A stretch of DNA of 11,445 bases from UBA4823 sp034436035 (lineage in GTDB: Bacteria > Chloroflexota > Anaerolineae > Anaerolineales > UBA4823), in assembly GCA_034436035.1 (NCBI GenBank), contig DAOTVW010000358.1, positions 1-11,445 of the forward strand. The letters run 5' to 3'. The notes under the pieces are model-generated. The model was not told the DNA's origin. It searched no databases and saw only the letters and a list, made by a program, of their open reading frames with translations. The translations under genes and the position numbers were made by a program. Below, one piece after another: positions 1-6,926 of this stretch (positions within the stretch are counted from its first letter, which is position 1; each line of letters starts with the position of its first letter).

Positions 1-375
1 ACCTTGTCGCACTTCCCGTCCCTTATCAGCCTCTCCCTGAATAACCAGACCGTTGTGTAGTCCGGGATCACTCCGGGGAAGCCGAGGAAGTGCTGGAAGA
101 TCACGTCCCTAGCTACCTGGCGCTCCAGCTCCGGATCAGACAAACCGTACCACTGCTGTAATACCAGGAGCTTCAGCATGACGATTGGATCGATGTTTGG
201 CCTCCCTCCGTTCTCGTTCAGGTTGTTGTAGGATGAGGCTATTATGGAGCGGAACCCCTCCCAGTCTATCAGGGAGGTTGCTTTCGCCAATCTGTCGTTG
301 TCCTTCAGGTACCTCGTAGTACTCGTTGAAGACGTAACACTCGAAAGAGGGCATGAGGATAACTGTTGTGCCCAT
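1..375 (-). pseudogene. IS5-family transposase, N-terminal part, frameshifted and cut by the window edge
   Basis: The minus strand from 375 encodes a start MGTTVILMPSFECYVFNEYY; at about 316-312 the reading must shift by one base, after which an uninterrupted frame runs to base 1. That frame reads RYLKDNDRLAKATSLIDW, then GGRPNIDPIVMLKLLVLQQW, then LSDPELERQVARD, IFQHFLGFPG and IPDYTTVWLFRERL. These are the hallmarks of the DUF772-type N-terminal domain of IS5-family transposases (DPxxMLKLLxLQxWYGLSDxELE, FxxFLGF, PDxTTxxxFR). The downstream frame has no usable ATG, GTG or TTG of its own before a TAA about 65 bases upstream of the shift, so the shift breaks the gene, unless it is a sequencing error or a recoding site; I see no slippery run there. 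The catalytic DDE domain would lie outside the window. The family call is firm; the pseudogene call is moderately sure. Confidence 0.85.
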
Positions 376-420
376 GATCTTTAAGTGCTGCGCTCCTTTT
401 GGGAAAGGTTATAGGCAGGT
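1..420 (-). mobile_element. Left-truncated IS5-like insertion sequence, 5' end
   Basis: The transposase start at 375 is followed by about 45 bases of mixed composition (376-420), after which the sequence turns sharply AT-rich. That compositional step is the likely outer end of the element and should contain its terminal inverted repeat, around the stretch ending GGTTATAGGCAGG at 408-419. The exact end cannot be fixed because the other end of the element lies outside the window and no target-site duplication can be compared. Confidence 0.6.
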
Positions 421-502
421 TTTTCGAAAATCTCACTAATATTCTAAATAATGCTATTAATAACATATTATAACAAATATTATTATATAATAATAATAAG
501 CT

Positions 503-530
503 ATATATTAAACAATAGAATTCTTTTTAG
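503..530 (+). promoter_or_regulatory. Promoter candidates for the seven-gene operon
   Basis: Bases 421-554 are very AT-rich and carry no gene. Two TATA-like boxes are visible: TATATATTA at 502-510 and CTTTTTAG at 523-530. The second is 25 bases before the ATG at 555, the distance expected if transcription starts at the start codon; the first would leave a 5' leader of about 20 bases. The same 8-mer CTTTTTAG sits upstream of the binding-protein gene at 8991-8998. Box placement is seen; promoter activity is inferred. Confidence 0.5.
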
Positions 531-554
531 CAAAAATCAAAAAGTGGGCCAAAA

Positions 555-1088
555 ATGTCAGACCCAGAAATACTCTCTCAATTGATTAGGAAATACCAGG
601 CATTTCTTAACGATGACCCTGAACTTAAGAGGAGGCTGACCCCCTACAGCACTTTTTGTGGAGGTCCGGCTCCATACCCAGGCGCTGGGCCGTACCCGCC
701 ACCCAATGTGGCAATGGACCCAACCGGCTGGACCAAGGCAAAAGGCTATCCTAAGAGTATTTTGCTAGGGAAGGACCTCATCACCTTTAAAATTAAGGGC
801 TCCTTCACTTTCACTATAAGCCTTGATGGAAACGGCATGTTCAATATTGAATCTAGAAATGGAATGGATCCTGTTTTATCAGTGGAGATGCCCCCCAAAC
901 TCTTCAAGGACATGGTTTTGGGCAAAGAGAGAGTGGTATATTCATTGGCAAACCCGCAAAATTCTGTCTCCTATAAAGATGGAATCGCCTTCAGTGACTG
1001 GATTACCATATTTGAGGTAATTAGCGTCCTTCAGGAACTAATTGAATCAGACCCTGAACTCTGGCAATTAATCGAAGGAGGTCTATAA
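555..1088 (+). CDS. Small SCP2-like protein, possible accessory subunit or lipophilic-ligand carrier
   Basis: This 177-residue soluble protein has no signal peptide or membrane segment. A helical N-terminus (to about residue 28) is followed by a Gly/Pro/Tyr-rich stretch (about 35-58, GGPAPYPGAGPYPPP). The rest alternates beta-type segments, FKIKGSFTFTISLDGNG and MFNIESRNGMDPVLSVEMPP, with helices KLFKDMVLGKERVVYSLANP and WITIFEVISVLQELIE. This order (strands, an acidic-rich turn, helix with a GK, strand, amphipathic C-terminal helix) resembles sterol-carrier-protein-2-type folds, which bind acyl or other hydrophobic ligands. The resemblance is by pattern only and is uncertain. DDPEL near residue 20 and SDPEL near 165 echo each other. 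It opens the operon; its stop is two bases before the next start, and its last codons form the next gene's ribosome-binding site, so it is probably co-translated with the flavoprotein. The ATG at 555 is the only sensible start. Confidence 0.8.
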   Translation: MSDPEILSQLIRKYQAFLNDDPELKRRLTPYSTFCGGPAPYPGAGPYPPPNVAMDPTGWTKAKGYPKSILLGKDLITFKIKGSFTFTISLDGNGMFNIESRNGMDPVLSVEMPPKLFKDMVLGKERVVYSLANPQNSVSYKDGIAFSDWITIFEVISVLQELIESDPELWQLIEGGL

Positions 1089-1090
1089 CA

Positions 1091-2557
1091 ATGTTGGGCA
1101 CTCAGGTAACGAAAGACCTTTTAATTGAATCGCTTTCCAAAATTGTAGGAAGTAAAAATGTAATCTTAGACGCAGAAATGCTGAAAATTTACTCAAGTGA
1201 TGATAGTTTTGTAACTCCTGCCACTCCTTTCTGCGCCGTTAGACCTAACACAATTGAAGAAGTTCAAGAAATTATAAAACTAGCTGATCAGTATAAAATC
1301 TCCGTCACTCCCATCTCAGGTGAGCCAAACAACTTGGGGGGGACAATTCCTTCTCCAAACGGTCTTATTATAGATTTAAGAAAGATGGACCGTGTTTTGG
1401 ATGTTGACCTCAAATCATGGATGGCCTTAATCGAACCTGGAGTGACATTCTCTCAACTTCAGAGAATCTCCAATAAACATGACTTAAGGGTGTTGACTCC
1501 TTCTGAGAACCCTGCATCAACTTCTGTGCTTTCTACGTACTTAGACCTAGCGCCGCTCTATGGATGGGTCTACTACGGAGAAGAGAACCTCACAACTATG
1601 ACTGTGGTTCTACCAAGCGGGGATTTGTTAAAGACGGGTCAAGCCGCATTTCCAGAAATACGTTATCCTTACATGCATTCGCACGCATCGCCCTATGCCG
1701 GTCTAATGAATTACCTTTGGTATCAATCTCAGGGATCGTTAGGCATAGTTGTACAAGGGTGGGTCAAGCTAAAACCAAAGGGCGATGTAGAAAAAGCCTT
1801 TTTCATACCTGTGAACAGTGCCGAGGATCTTCCCAAGATACTGCGCAAGGTTATGTGGTTGCGATATCCTCGCGATATGGCCATCCTAAATAAACAAGAT
1901 CTTGCCTTAATGTTCGCAGAAGAATCTCCCAATTATTCAGAACGCGTTGGTGACATGAAAGAATCACTGCCTGAATGGGTCATAATGTTTACTTTGCGAG
2001 GGAAAGCAGACGCCGTTGAAGTAATGGAAAAAGATCTGGGGGACGTTGCAGGTGCAAACTCTTTAAAATTGATGGACGAGCTTTGCGGAATTTCATCCAA
2101 GAAAGTGTTAGAAGAAATTACTAACCCCGCAGGGTTTTTAAAATGGCGCAAATATAAAGGTGCAAGAAACATAATCCCATTCATCTCCTCGATCAAAAAC
2201 ATCCCTGAAATGTACAGCGAAGTCTTAAAGATCTCTGAAAAATTTGGATATCCCAAGGAGGATCTTGGTGTTACCATAATCCCTACAGATAGGATAGGTG
2301 TGGTTGGGTGTTCCTTTAGCTTTGCCCGGGATCCAAAATCTTCTCTAAACACAGATTTAGTCAAGAAGGTTTATGCAGAGTCTGCGAAAGCTTTGTTGAA
2401 TTTGGGCGCGTTTTATAGCAGGCCGTATGGTATCTTGTCCGACCTAATCTACAGAGAGTCCCAAACATATTACGAGATTTTGTTGGGGGTAAAACGTACG
2501 ATTGATCCAAACAACATAATGAATCCAAGAAGACTGCGTTTAGGAGGCGATGCATAA
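1091..2557 (+). CDS. FAD-linked oxidase, VAO/4-cresol dehydrogenase-like (flavoprotein 1)
   Basis: This 488-residue protein has the PCMH-type FAD-binding domain of the vanillyl-alcohol oxidase/GlcD superfamily in residues about 40-230: AVRPNTIEEVQEIIKLA, then ISVTPISGEPNNLGG, GLIIDLRKMDRVLDVD, MALIEPGVTFSQLQ, TVVLPSGDLLKTG and GSLGIVVQGWVKLKPKG. The C-terminal cap ends with FYSRPYGILSDLIY and VKRTIDPNNIMNPRRL, the usual closing signature (LDPxxIMNP). EPGVTF, the YYGEEN segment and the Y-x-R-P-Y motif are closer to the 4-cresol dehydrogenase/VAO branch than to glycolate oxidase; these enzymes take hydride from a substrate carbon onto FAD. The canonical PxGGGT loop is replaced by PISGEPNN. GGAGG at 1077-1081 is well placed for ATG 1091. 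The stop overlaps the next ATG by one base (TAATG). No membrane segments, so probably cytosolic and complexed with the next two gene products. The substrate is unknown. Confidence 0.9.
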   Translation: MLGTQVTKDLLIESLSKIVGSKNVILDAEMLKIYSSDDSFVTPATPFCAVRPNTIEEVQEIIKLADQYKISVTPISGEPNNLGGTIPSPNGLIIDLRKMDRVLDVDLKSWMALIEPGVTFSQLQRISNKHDLRVLTPSENPASTSVLSTYLDLAPLYGWVYYGEENLTTMTVVLPSGDLLKTGQAAFPEIRYPYMHSHASPYAGLMNYLWYQSQGSLGIVVQGWVKLKPKGDVEKAFFIPVNSAEDLPKILRKVMWLRYPRDMAILNKQDLALMFAEESPNYSERVGDMKESLPEWVIMFTLRGKADAVEVMEKDLGDVAGANSLKLMDELCGISSKKVLEEITNPAGFLKWRKYKGARNIIPFISSIKNIPEMYSEVLKISEKFGYPKEDLGVTIIPTDRIGVVGCSFSFARDPKSSLNTDLVKKVYAESAKALLNLGAFYSRPYGILSDLIYRESQTYYEILLGVKRTIDPNNIMNPRRLRLGGDA

Positions 2558-3798
2558 TGGCTGAGAAAATAGGTCAAGGTACTAAGGCACAAGACGTCGA
2601 AAAATTATGGATCTTTCCTGCTGTACGGAGGAGAGTTTTGGACGACTTTTACGACTTGACGATATTATGCAACAAATGTGGCTACTGTAAATTCATATTC
2701 GCACCAGATGCTAAGGACGCTCGATTTGTTTCACAATGCCCAAGGGGCAATGTCTTCAAGCATCTCTCATACTATGCGAGCGGTACACTGGAAATTGCTA
2801 GGGGCATAATCGAGAAGAAATTGGCGTGGAGCAGTACTGTGGAGCATATACTTTACACATGTACTGATTGTGGTCACTGCCAATTCTGGTGCAATGTGGC
2901 TATGCGCACTCATCCACTAACAATTATGGAGATCATGAAAGAAACCTACGTCAAGGAAGTAACTGCTCCACAACATTATAAAACAATAATGACCAATATC
3001 GATGCAACTCACAACCCGTATGGCGCCCCTCATGAAATGCGGTTTGCTTGGCTAGACAACCAAAAACCTCCCAAAAGTGCCGACGTGATGCTTTTCGTAG
3101 GCGATGATGTTGCATATAAGAACAGTAAGCTGGCAACGGCCACAGTCAACATATTGCAAAAACTTGGGATCAACTTTGGGTTATTATATGAGGATGAATG
3201 GCACAGTGGATATCTGCCTTTCCGAGGTGGATTCCGTGAAAAAGGTAAGGCATTGCTTAACCATAACTTTGAGGCGTTAAAGAAAGCTGGCGCCAAAAAA
3301 GTAATTGTGTTAAGCCCTCATGACTACCGAACATTCAAAGTTGATGGACCTGAATGTGATCTTAGCCCAGATTTCGAAATTTATCATATACTTGAGTTTC
3401 TGGCTCCTCTGATCAAGGAAAACAAAAACAAGATCAAACCCCTAAACAAAAAAGTAACATACCATGATCCATGCCAACTCGTTAGACACATAATGCCATT
3501 CTCGATTTCAGAGCAACCACGAGAAATACTGAAATTATTGGGGATAGAGGTGGTCGAAATGCCTAGAAACCGACTCAATACATATTGCTGTGGCGCTGGC
3601 GGCGCTGTTACCTTTGGGTATCCCAACGTTACTAAAGTGACTGCTAAAGCCAGGTTGGCAGAAGCTGCAAGTACTGGCGTAAAAGAACTGGTGGTTTCTT
3701 GTCCTTCTTGCGAAGGCAGTTTAGGTCCAATGAGTAATGAGTTCGGATTATCAGTTGAAAATATTCTCATATTGATTCAAAGTGCAATAGGAGCGTGA
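2557..3798 (+). CDS. HdrD/GlcF-like iron-sulfur protein with one intact CCG domain
   Basis: This 413-residue protein has two N-terminal cluster motifs. The first is C38-x2-C41-x2-C44 with the fourth ligand in SQCPRG (C61); the second is C102-x2-C105-x2-C108-x3-C112 (CTDCGHCQFWC). They probably hold two [4Fe-4S] clusters. A complete CCG (DUF224-type) domain follows: HDPC306, YC344CGAGG and SC382PSC385, the pattern that holds the non-cubane [4Fe-4S] cluster in HdrB/HdrD and occurs in GlcF and LutA. The earlier CCG repeat (about 176-225) keeps its shape but has FVGDD where a Cys is usual and GYLPFRGG where CCG is expected, so it looks degenerate. In this family such proteins relay electrons from FAD subunits to quinones, heterodisulfides or ferredoxin-like partners. 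GGAGG at 2543-2547 supports ATG 2557. It sits between two flavoprotein genes, strongly suggesting one complex; with no membrane helix, the final acceptor is not shown. Confidence 0.9.
   Translation: MAEKIGQGTKAQDVEKLWIFPAVRRRVLDDFYDLTILCNKCGYCKFIFAPDAKDARFVSQCPRGNVFKHLSYYASGTLEIARGIIEKKLAWSSTVEHILYTCTDCGHCQFWCNVAMRTHPLTIMEIMKETYVKEVTAPQHYKTIMTNIDATHNPYGAPHEMRFAWLDNQKPPKSADVMLFVGDDVAYKNSKLATATVNILQKLGINFGLLYEDEWHSGYLPFRGGFREKGKALLNHNFEALKKAGAKKVIVLSPHDYRTFKVDGPECDLSPDFEIYHILEFLAPLIKENKNKIKPLNKKVTYHDPCQLVRHIMPFSISEQPREILKLLGIEVVEMPRNRLNTYCCGAGGAVTFGYPNVTKVTAKARLAEAASTGVKELVVSCPSCEGSLGPMSNEFGLSVENILILIQSAIGA
3789..3793 (+). promoter_or_regulatory. Ribosome-binding site deciding the start of flavoprotein 2
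   Basis: AGGAG lies one base before the GTG at 3795, too close to serve it, but ten bases before the ATG at 3804. This favours the ATG, three codons further in. Confidence 0.6.
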
Positions 3799-3803
3799 CC
3801 AAG

Positions 3804-5303
3804 ATGGCAGAGAATGAAAAAAATAGGACAATAAAACAAACTTTAAGTGATATAGTTGGTGCTGAGTGGGTTTCTGACGATCCTGCTATATTAATTGCAT
3901 ATTCGCGTGACTACGCCTCATACCTAAAGTTCAATTGGAAGAGTATGTGTCCACAAATTGTTGTTTTACCCAAAACTCTAGAAGAAGTTAAAGCCATAGT
4001 AAAGGTTGCTAGACAGTATCGTATACCTGTAGTTCCTGTGGGGTCTTTTGGTAGCCAATTCAGCTGGGGCATCCCACGGGTTGGCGGAATACTGGTGGAC
4101 CTATCCAGGATGGATGAAATTTTACAGATCGATGAGGACAACATGGTCGCGATAGTAGAGGCTGGATGCCCCATTTTCAAACTGCAAGTTGAACTCCTAA
4201 AGAAGCGGATGTTCATACATCAGCCTGGGGCCTGCTCCACATTTCTTATTGGGTCGCACTTCACGCATGGTATTACAAATAAAGCGAATGCAAGACTGGG
4301 CTATGTGAACCGTCAGATAGTTGGATATGAAATGGTTTTAGGAGACGGAAGAGTGCTGAGAACGGGCAGCATGGCCAACTACGCAAATCCAAGAGCGATC
4401 TGGCCGCACGGCCCAGGACCGAATCTCGGCCATCTCCCGAGAATGGCACAGGGTACTTTGGGGATTGTCACAAAGGTTGCCGTGAGAACCCACCCACTTG
4501 ACGAGGAAGTGAAGGTCTTCCAGCCTGCTTTCAATGATGTCGATAAGGCGACAGCCGCTCTGGACGAAGTTGCAAAGTCGGAGATCTGCACAGGAACCGC
4601 CATGTACACCGGATTTAAGTACGCTCAGTACTTTGCCGACACTCCTGAATCTGCGGACAGGCTTGATAGGGTAAACCCTGACTGGATGCTGATGCTCTCC
4701 TTGCAAGGGACTAAGAGATGGATCGAATATGAGGAGAAAAAAGTAAGGGAAATCACACAAAAGCACGGCGGAATAATAATCACTGATAAGCTTCCATTTT
4801 ACCAAATGTTCGAGGATGCGCAGCTCAATCAATCTGCCTCCCTCTTCTCTGAGCACACTATAAAATACTGGGCTTATCCTGGGACAATCGGTGCCCCAGC
4901 TGGCATGGTAATCGCTCCATTGCATATGTATCCAAAATACTTCAAACTTCTATCGATGCTTTATCTGGATGATCCCTTGCTTGGAGATCCCGATGAGCTG
5001 GACGTAAAGTGGAAGAGAGGTGCCATCGTTTATCCAGAACAAAATAGCCATTATGCAATGTTTGAATTAATGATGGCAGGTCATCCAACAGACCCTCGGC
5101 TGGTCAGAGAAGTTGCCCCTCGTTTCGGTCCAAAATACTTCAAAGCTCTAGTTAAGCTCGGTTTAAGATTAGACGCTAAATACGGCATTGCTCGCCCATG
5201 TGAGGTAGGACTTATACCAACCTACATGGATCTTGCGAGAAAAATGAAGAGCTTGCTCGACCCTGATGGAATAATGTCTCCAAGCGTGTGGGAAGGTGTG
5301 TAA
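3804..5303 (+). CDS. FAD-linked oxidase, VAO/GlcD superfamily (flavoprotein 2)
   Basis: This 499-residue flavoprotein is a distant paralogue of flavoprotein 1. The PCMH FAD domain occupies about residues 50-235: IVVLPKTLEEVKAIVKVARQ, IPVVPVGSFGSQFSWG, GGILVDLSRMDEILQID, AIVEAGCPIFKLQ, YEMVLGDGRVLRTGS and MAQGTLGIVTKVAVRTHPL. It closes with MKSLLDPDGIMSPSVWEG, the family's C-terminal signature. WPHGPGPNLGHLPRMAQG recalls the GPxLDGLFxQ segment of 4-cresol dehydrogenase-type enzymes. The FAD loop, normally GGGT-like, reads VGSFGSQF, with Ser and Phe in place of Gly. The family oxidises hydroxy acids or phenolic/benzylic carbons. A GTG at 3795 overlaps the previous stop, but ATG 3804 is better placed behind AGGAG. 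Flavoprotein - Fe-S - flavoprotein order parallels the GlcD-GlcE-GlcF type of assembly. One of the two flavoproteins may be structural rather than catalytic; the sequence alone does not say which. Confidence 0.9.
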   Translation: MAENEKNRTIKQTLSDIVGAEWVSDDPAILIAYSRDYASYLKFNWKSMCPQIVVLPKTLEEVKAIVKVARQYRIPVVPVGSFGSQFSWGIPRVGGILVDLSRMDEILQIDEDNMVAIVEAGCPIFKLQVELLKKRMFIHQPGACSTFLIGSHFTHGITNKANARLGYVNRQIVGYEMVLGDGRVLRTGSMANYANPRAIWPHGPGPNLGHLPRMAQGTLGIVTKVAVRTHPLDEEVKVFQPAFNDVDKATAALDEVAKSEICTGTAMYTGFKYAQYFADTPESADRLDRVNPDWMLMLSLQGTKRWIEYEEKKVREITQKHGGIIITDKLPFYQMFEDAQLNQSASLFSEHTIKYWAYPGTIGAPAGMVIAPLHMYPKYFKLLSMLYLDDPLLGDPDELDVKWKRGAIVYPEQNSHYAMFELMMAGHPTDPRLVREVAPRFGPKYFKALVKLGLRLDAKYGIARPCEVGLIPTYMDLARKMKSLLDPDGIMSPSVWEGV

Positions 5304-5306
5304 CAT

Positions 5307-5312
5307 GGAGGG
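5307..5312 (+). promoter_or_regulatory. Ribosome-binding site of the small 69-residue protein
   Basis: GGAGGG is seven bases before the ATG at 5320 and is the strongest match in this junction. The alternative ATG at 5305 has GGAAGG at 5291-5296, so a start five codons earlier remains possible. Confidence 0.55.
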
Positions 5313-5319
5313 AAAGAAA

Positions 5320-5529
5320 ATGACTGATGACCTAGATCCATTTAAGCTTAGCGAAGCTGAATTAGAAAATCTCGATATAAATAATTACATATGGCAAAAA
5401 TACCGTGAGAAACTCCTCAGCAAACCAAGGAAAAAGAGGTACTGGGAAAGAGAGAATGATTATTATTGCAGAGTAATTAAAACCTTAGAGGAGACAAACA
5501 CACTCAAAGGAGTATTGCCTCAGAAATGA
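5320..5529 (+). CDS. Small charged protein of unknown function (69 residues)
   Basis: I do not recognise this gene. From ATG 5320 it encodes 69 residues, hydrophilic and rich in charge, with no membrane segment. An acidic N-terminus (MTDDLDPFKLSEAELENLDI) is followed by aromatic and basic segments: NNYIWQKYREKLLSKPRKKR, then YWERENDYYC, then a helix-prone VIKTLEETNTLKG. It has one cysteine and no metal-binding pattern. That it is real is supported by a good ribosome-binding site, by filling almost exactly the space between two sure genes, and by an ATGA overlap with the next gene (its stop TGA shares bases with the start at 5526). Its position between the dehydrogenase-like genes and the PrpD gene suggests an assembly factor or small subunit, but that is inference. 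Starts at 5305 (ATG) or 5296 (GTG) are also open. Confidence 0.75.
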   Translation: MTDDLDPFKLSEAELENLDINNYIWQKYREKLLSKPRKKRYWERENDYYCRVIKTLEETNTLKGVLPQK

Positions 5530-6923
5530 GAATGGGGATGCGCTTGGGAACTCAAAGCCCCACGGACCACATAATTGATTATGCATTAGGACTCGAGTAC
5601 TGCCGCCTACCACAAAAAACAATAAATTTTTTGAAAATTCACGTTCTGGACACTTTGGGTGCCATCGTGGCAGGATGTAAAGCCGATGTCTCTGCCCGAT
5701 TACTACAACTTCTCATCGAATGGGGAGGTAACCCTGAAGGGACTATCTTAGTTTATAATAAAAAAGTACCCCTGATAAACGCTGCTTGGATAAACTCAAC
5801 AATGGCTCGTGGATACGACCTTGAGAGCATCATGCCAAAAGGTGCGACCCATGCCCCTGCTAGCATTATACCTGCGGCTCTTGCATTCTCAGAGTACAGT
5901 AAACATAAAAAAGGGAATCCTATCAATGGTGAGAACTTTCTCACATCTATTGCATTGGGTTTGGATCTAAACTTTAGATTGCGCGTAGCTGGAGGCTCGG
6001 CCACCGCCATGGGAGGAGGTTGGTTAGCTGAAACTTTTGCTCCTCTGGCGATAGCCGCTTTGGGGGGAAAACTCCTTGGGTTTAATAGGGATAAGATTCG
6101 CAACGCGATGGGCATTGCCTACAACCAATGCTTCGGAAATTACGGAGCGGTTGTGGGGGAGGGGGGTTCGTACCTGGCGCAAGTTAGTCAAGGTTTGGGA
6201 ACTAAGGCCGGGGTTCTAAGCGTAATGCTGGCTGATAGGGGCTTCACGGCCTCAAAAGAGGACATAATTGAGGGCAAATGGGGTCTTTATAATATGTACG
6301 GAAACGGAGAATACGACCCTTCACTCCTGTTAGATGGATTGGGCAAGGACTATGATCATCTAATGCCAATAATCAAAAGATACCCTGGATGTGGCGGATT
6401 ACAAAATGCCGTAACCACAGCACTGGAAATTGTGAGCGAAGGCATAAGACCGGAGGAGATTTCAAAAGTGAGAATAAAAGTAAGCGAGTTGAATTATCAT
6501 CAGCTGGTCCATGGGCGAGGCAAACCTTCCTTTCCCTCAGAAATTTTGTGGAACGAGCGGTTTGCGGTTGCATTAGCTTTTGCGAAAAAGCGTTTTTCGG
6601 TCTACGAAATAGATGAAAACGTCCTCAAGGACCAACAAGTTATTGGGCTTTTCGAAAAAATCGAAGTCACACCTGATGAATCTTTGAAGGGCGAAGAGCT
6701 AGAAATGGAAGTGGCTACCATGGACGGTATGGTTTGCAGAAAGGAGAAGAAGGCTCTGTCACCAATGACAGATTTGGAAGTCGTCCAGAAATTTAAAAGC
6801 TGTTTAAAATTTTCCTTACCATCAATACCAGAAGAACGCATTGATGAAATAATTTCGATTTTAGATAATTTGAATACAATTGAAGATGTGTCAGATGTCT
6901 TTAGATTTTTTAGGAGTGAGTGA
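5526..6923 (+). CDS. MmgE/PrpD-family protein with altered active-site motifs
   Basis: This 465-residue protein shows the MmgE/PrpD fold along its length: HVLDTLGAIVAGC (39-51), INSTMARGYDLES (89-101), a THAPASIIPAALAFSE block (108-123), LAIAALGGKLLGFNRDKI (174-191), QGLGTKAGVLSVMLADRGFT (222-241), YPGCGGLQNAVTTALEI (286-302) and FAVALAF near 346. The family includes 2-methylcitrate dehydratase, cis-aconitate decarboxylase and epimerase-type enzymes acting on small carboxylates. D98 and H109 are kept, but GWHPT-type sequence reads GWLAET (165-170), the Cys-x2-x-H-x2-I-D-A segment reads CGGLQNAVTT, and the KRLH-type segment reads VSQG. A different reaction from 2-methylcitrate dehydration is therefore likely. 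AAGGAG at 5507-5512 lies 13 bases before ATG 5526; in-frame ATGs at 5532 and 5538 are alternatives. PrpD-like genes often sit beside TRAP transporters, as here. Probably cytosolic. The name prpD is not justified. Confidence 0.88.
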   Translation: MRMGMRLGTQSPTDHIIDYALGLEYCRLPQKTINFLKIHVLDTLGAIVAGCKADVSARLLQLLIEWGGNPEGTILVYNKKVPLINAAWINSTMARGYDLESIMPKGATHAPASIIPAALAFSEYSKHKKGNPINGENFLTSIALGLDLNFRLRVAGGSATAMGGGWLAETFAPLAIAALGGKLLGFNRDKIRNAMGIAYNQCFGNYGAVVGEGGSYLAQVSQGLGTKAGVLSVMLADRGFTASKEDIIEGKWGLYNMYGNGEYDPSLLLDGLGKDYDHLMPIIKRYPGCGGLQNAVTTALEIVSEGIRPEEISKVRIKVSELNYHQLVHGRGKPSFPSEILWNERFAVALAFAKKRFSVYEIDENVLKDQQVIGLFEKIEVTPDESLKGEELEMEVATMDGMVCRKEKKALSPMTDLEVVQKFKSCLKFSLPSIPEERIDEIISILDNLNTIEDVSDVFRFFRSE

Positions 6924-6926
6924 GCT

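Noticed and set aside
312..316. Programmed ribosomal frameshifting in the transposase
   Set aside because: No slippery heptamer or run of A or T at the shift; a plain indel is simpler.
136..375. A 79-residue minus-strand protein read straight from the ATG at 375
   Set aside because: After about 20 residues the frame leaves the conserved transposase sequence and reads unrelated residues; the true frame is one base over.
421..554. CRISPR or tandem-repeat array in the AT-rich spacer
   Set aside because: The repeated TAATA-like words are low-complexity A/T sequence without regular unit length or spacers.
4338..4925. A 195-codon open frame on the minus strand inside flavoprotein 2
   Set aside because: It lies wholly antisense to a well-conserved gene, has low-complexity Ser/Arg-rich content with no family pattern, and no promoter; open only because of codon bias on the opposite strand.
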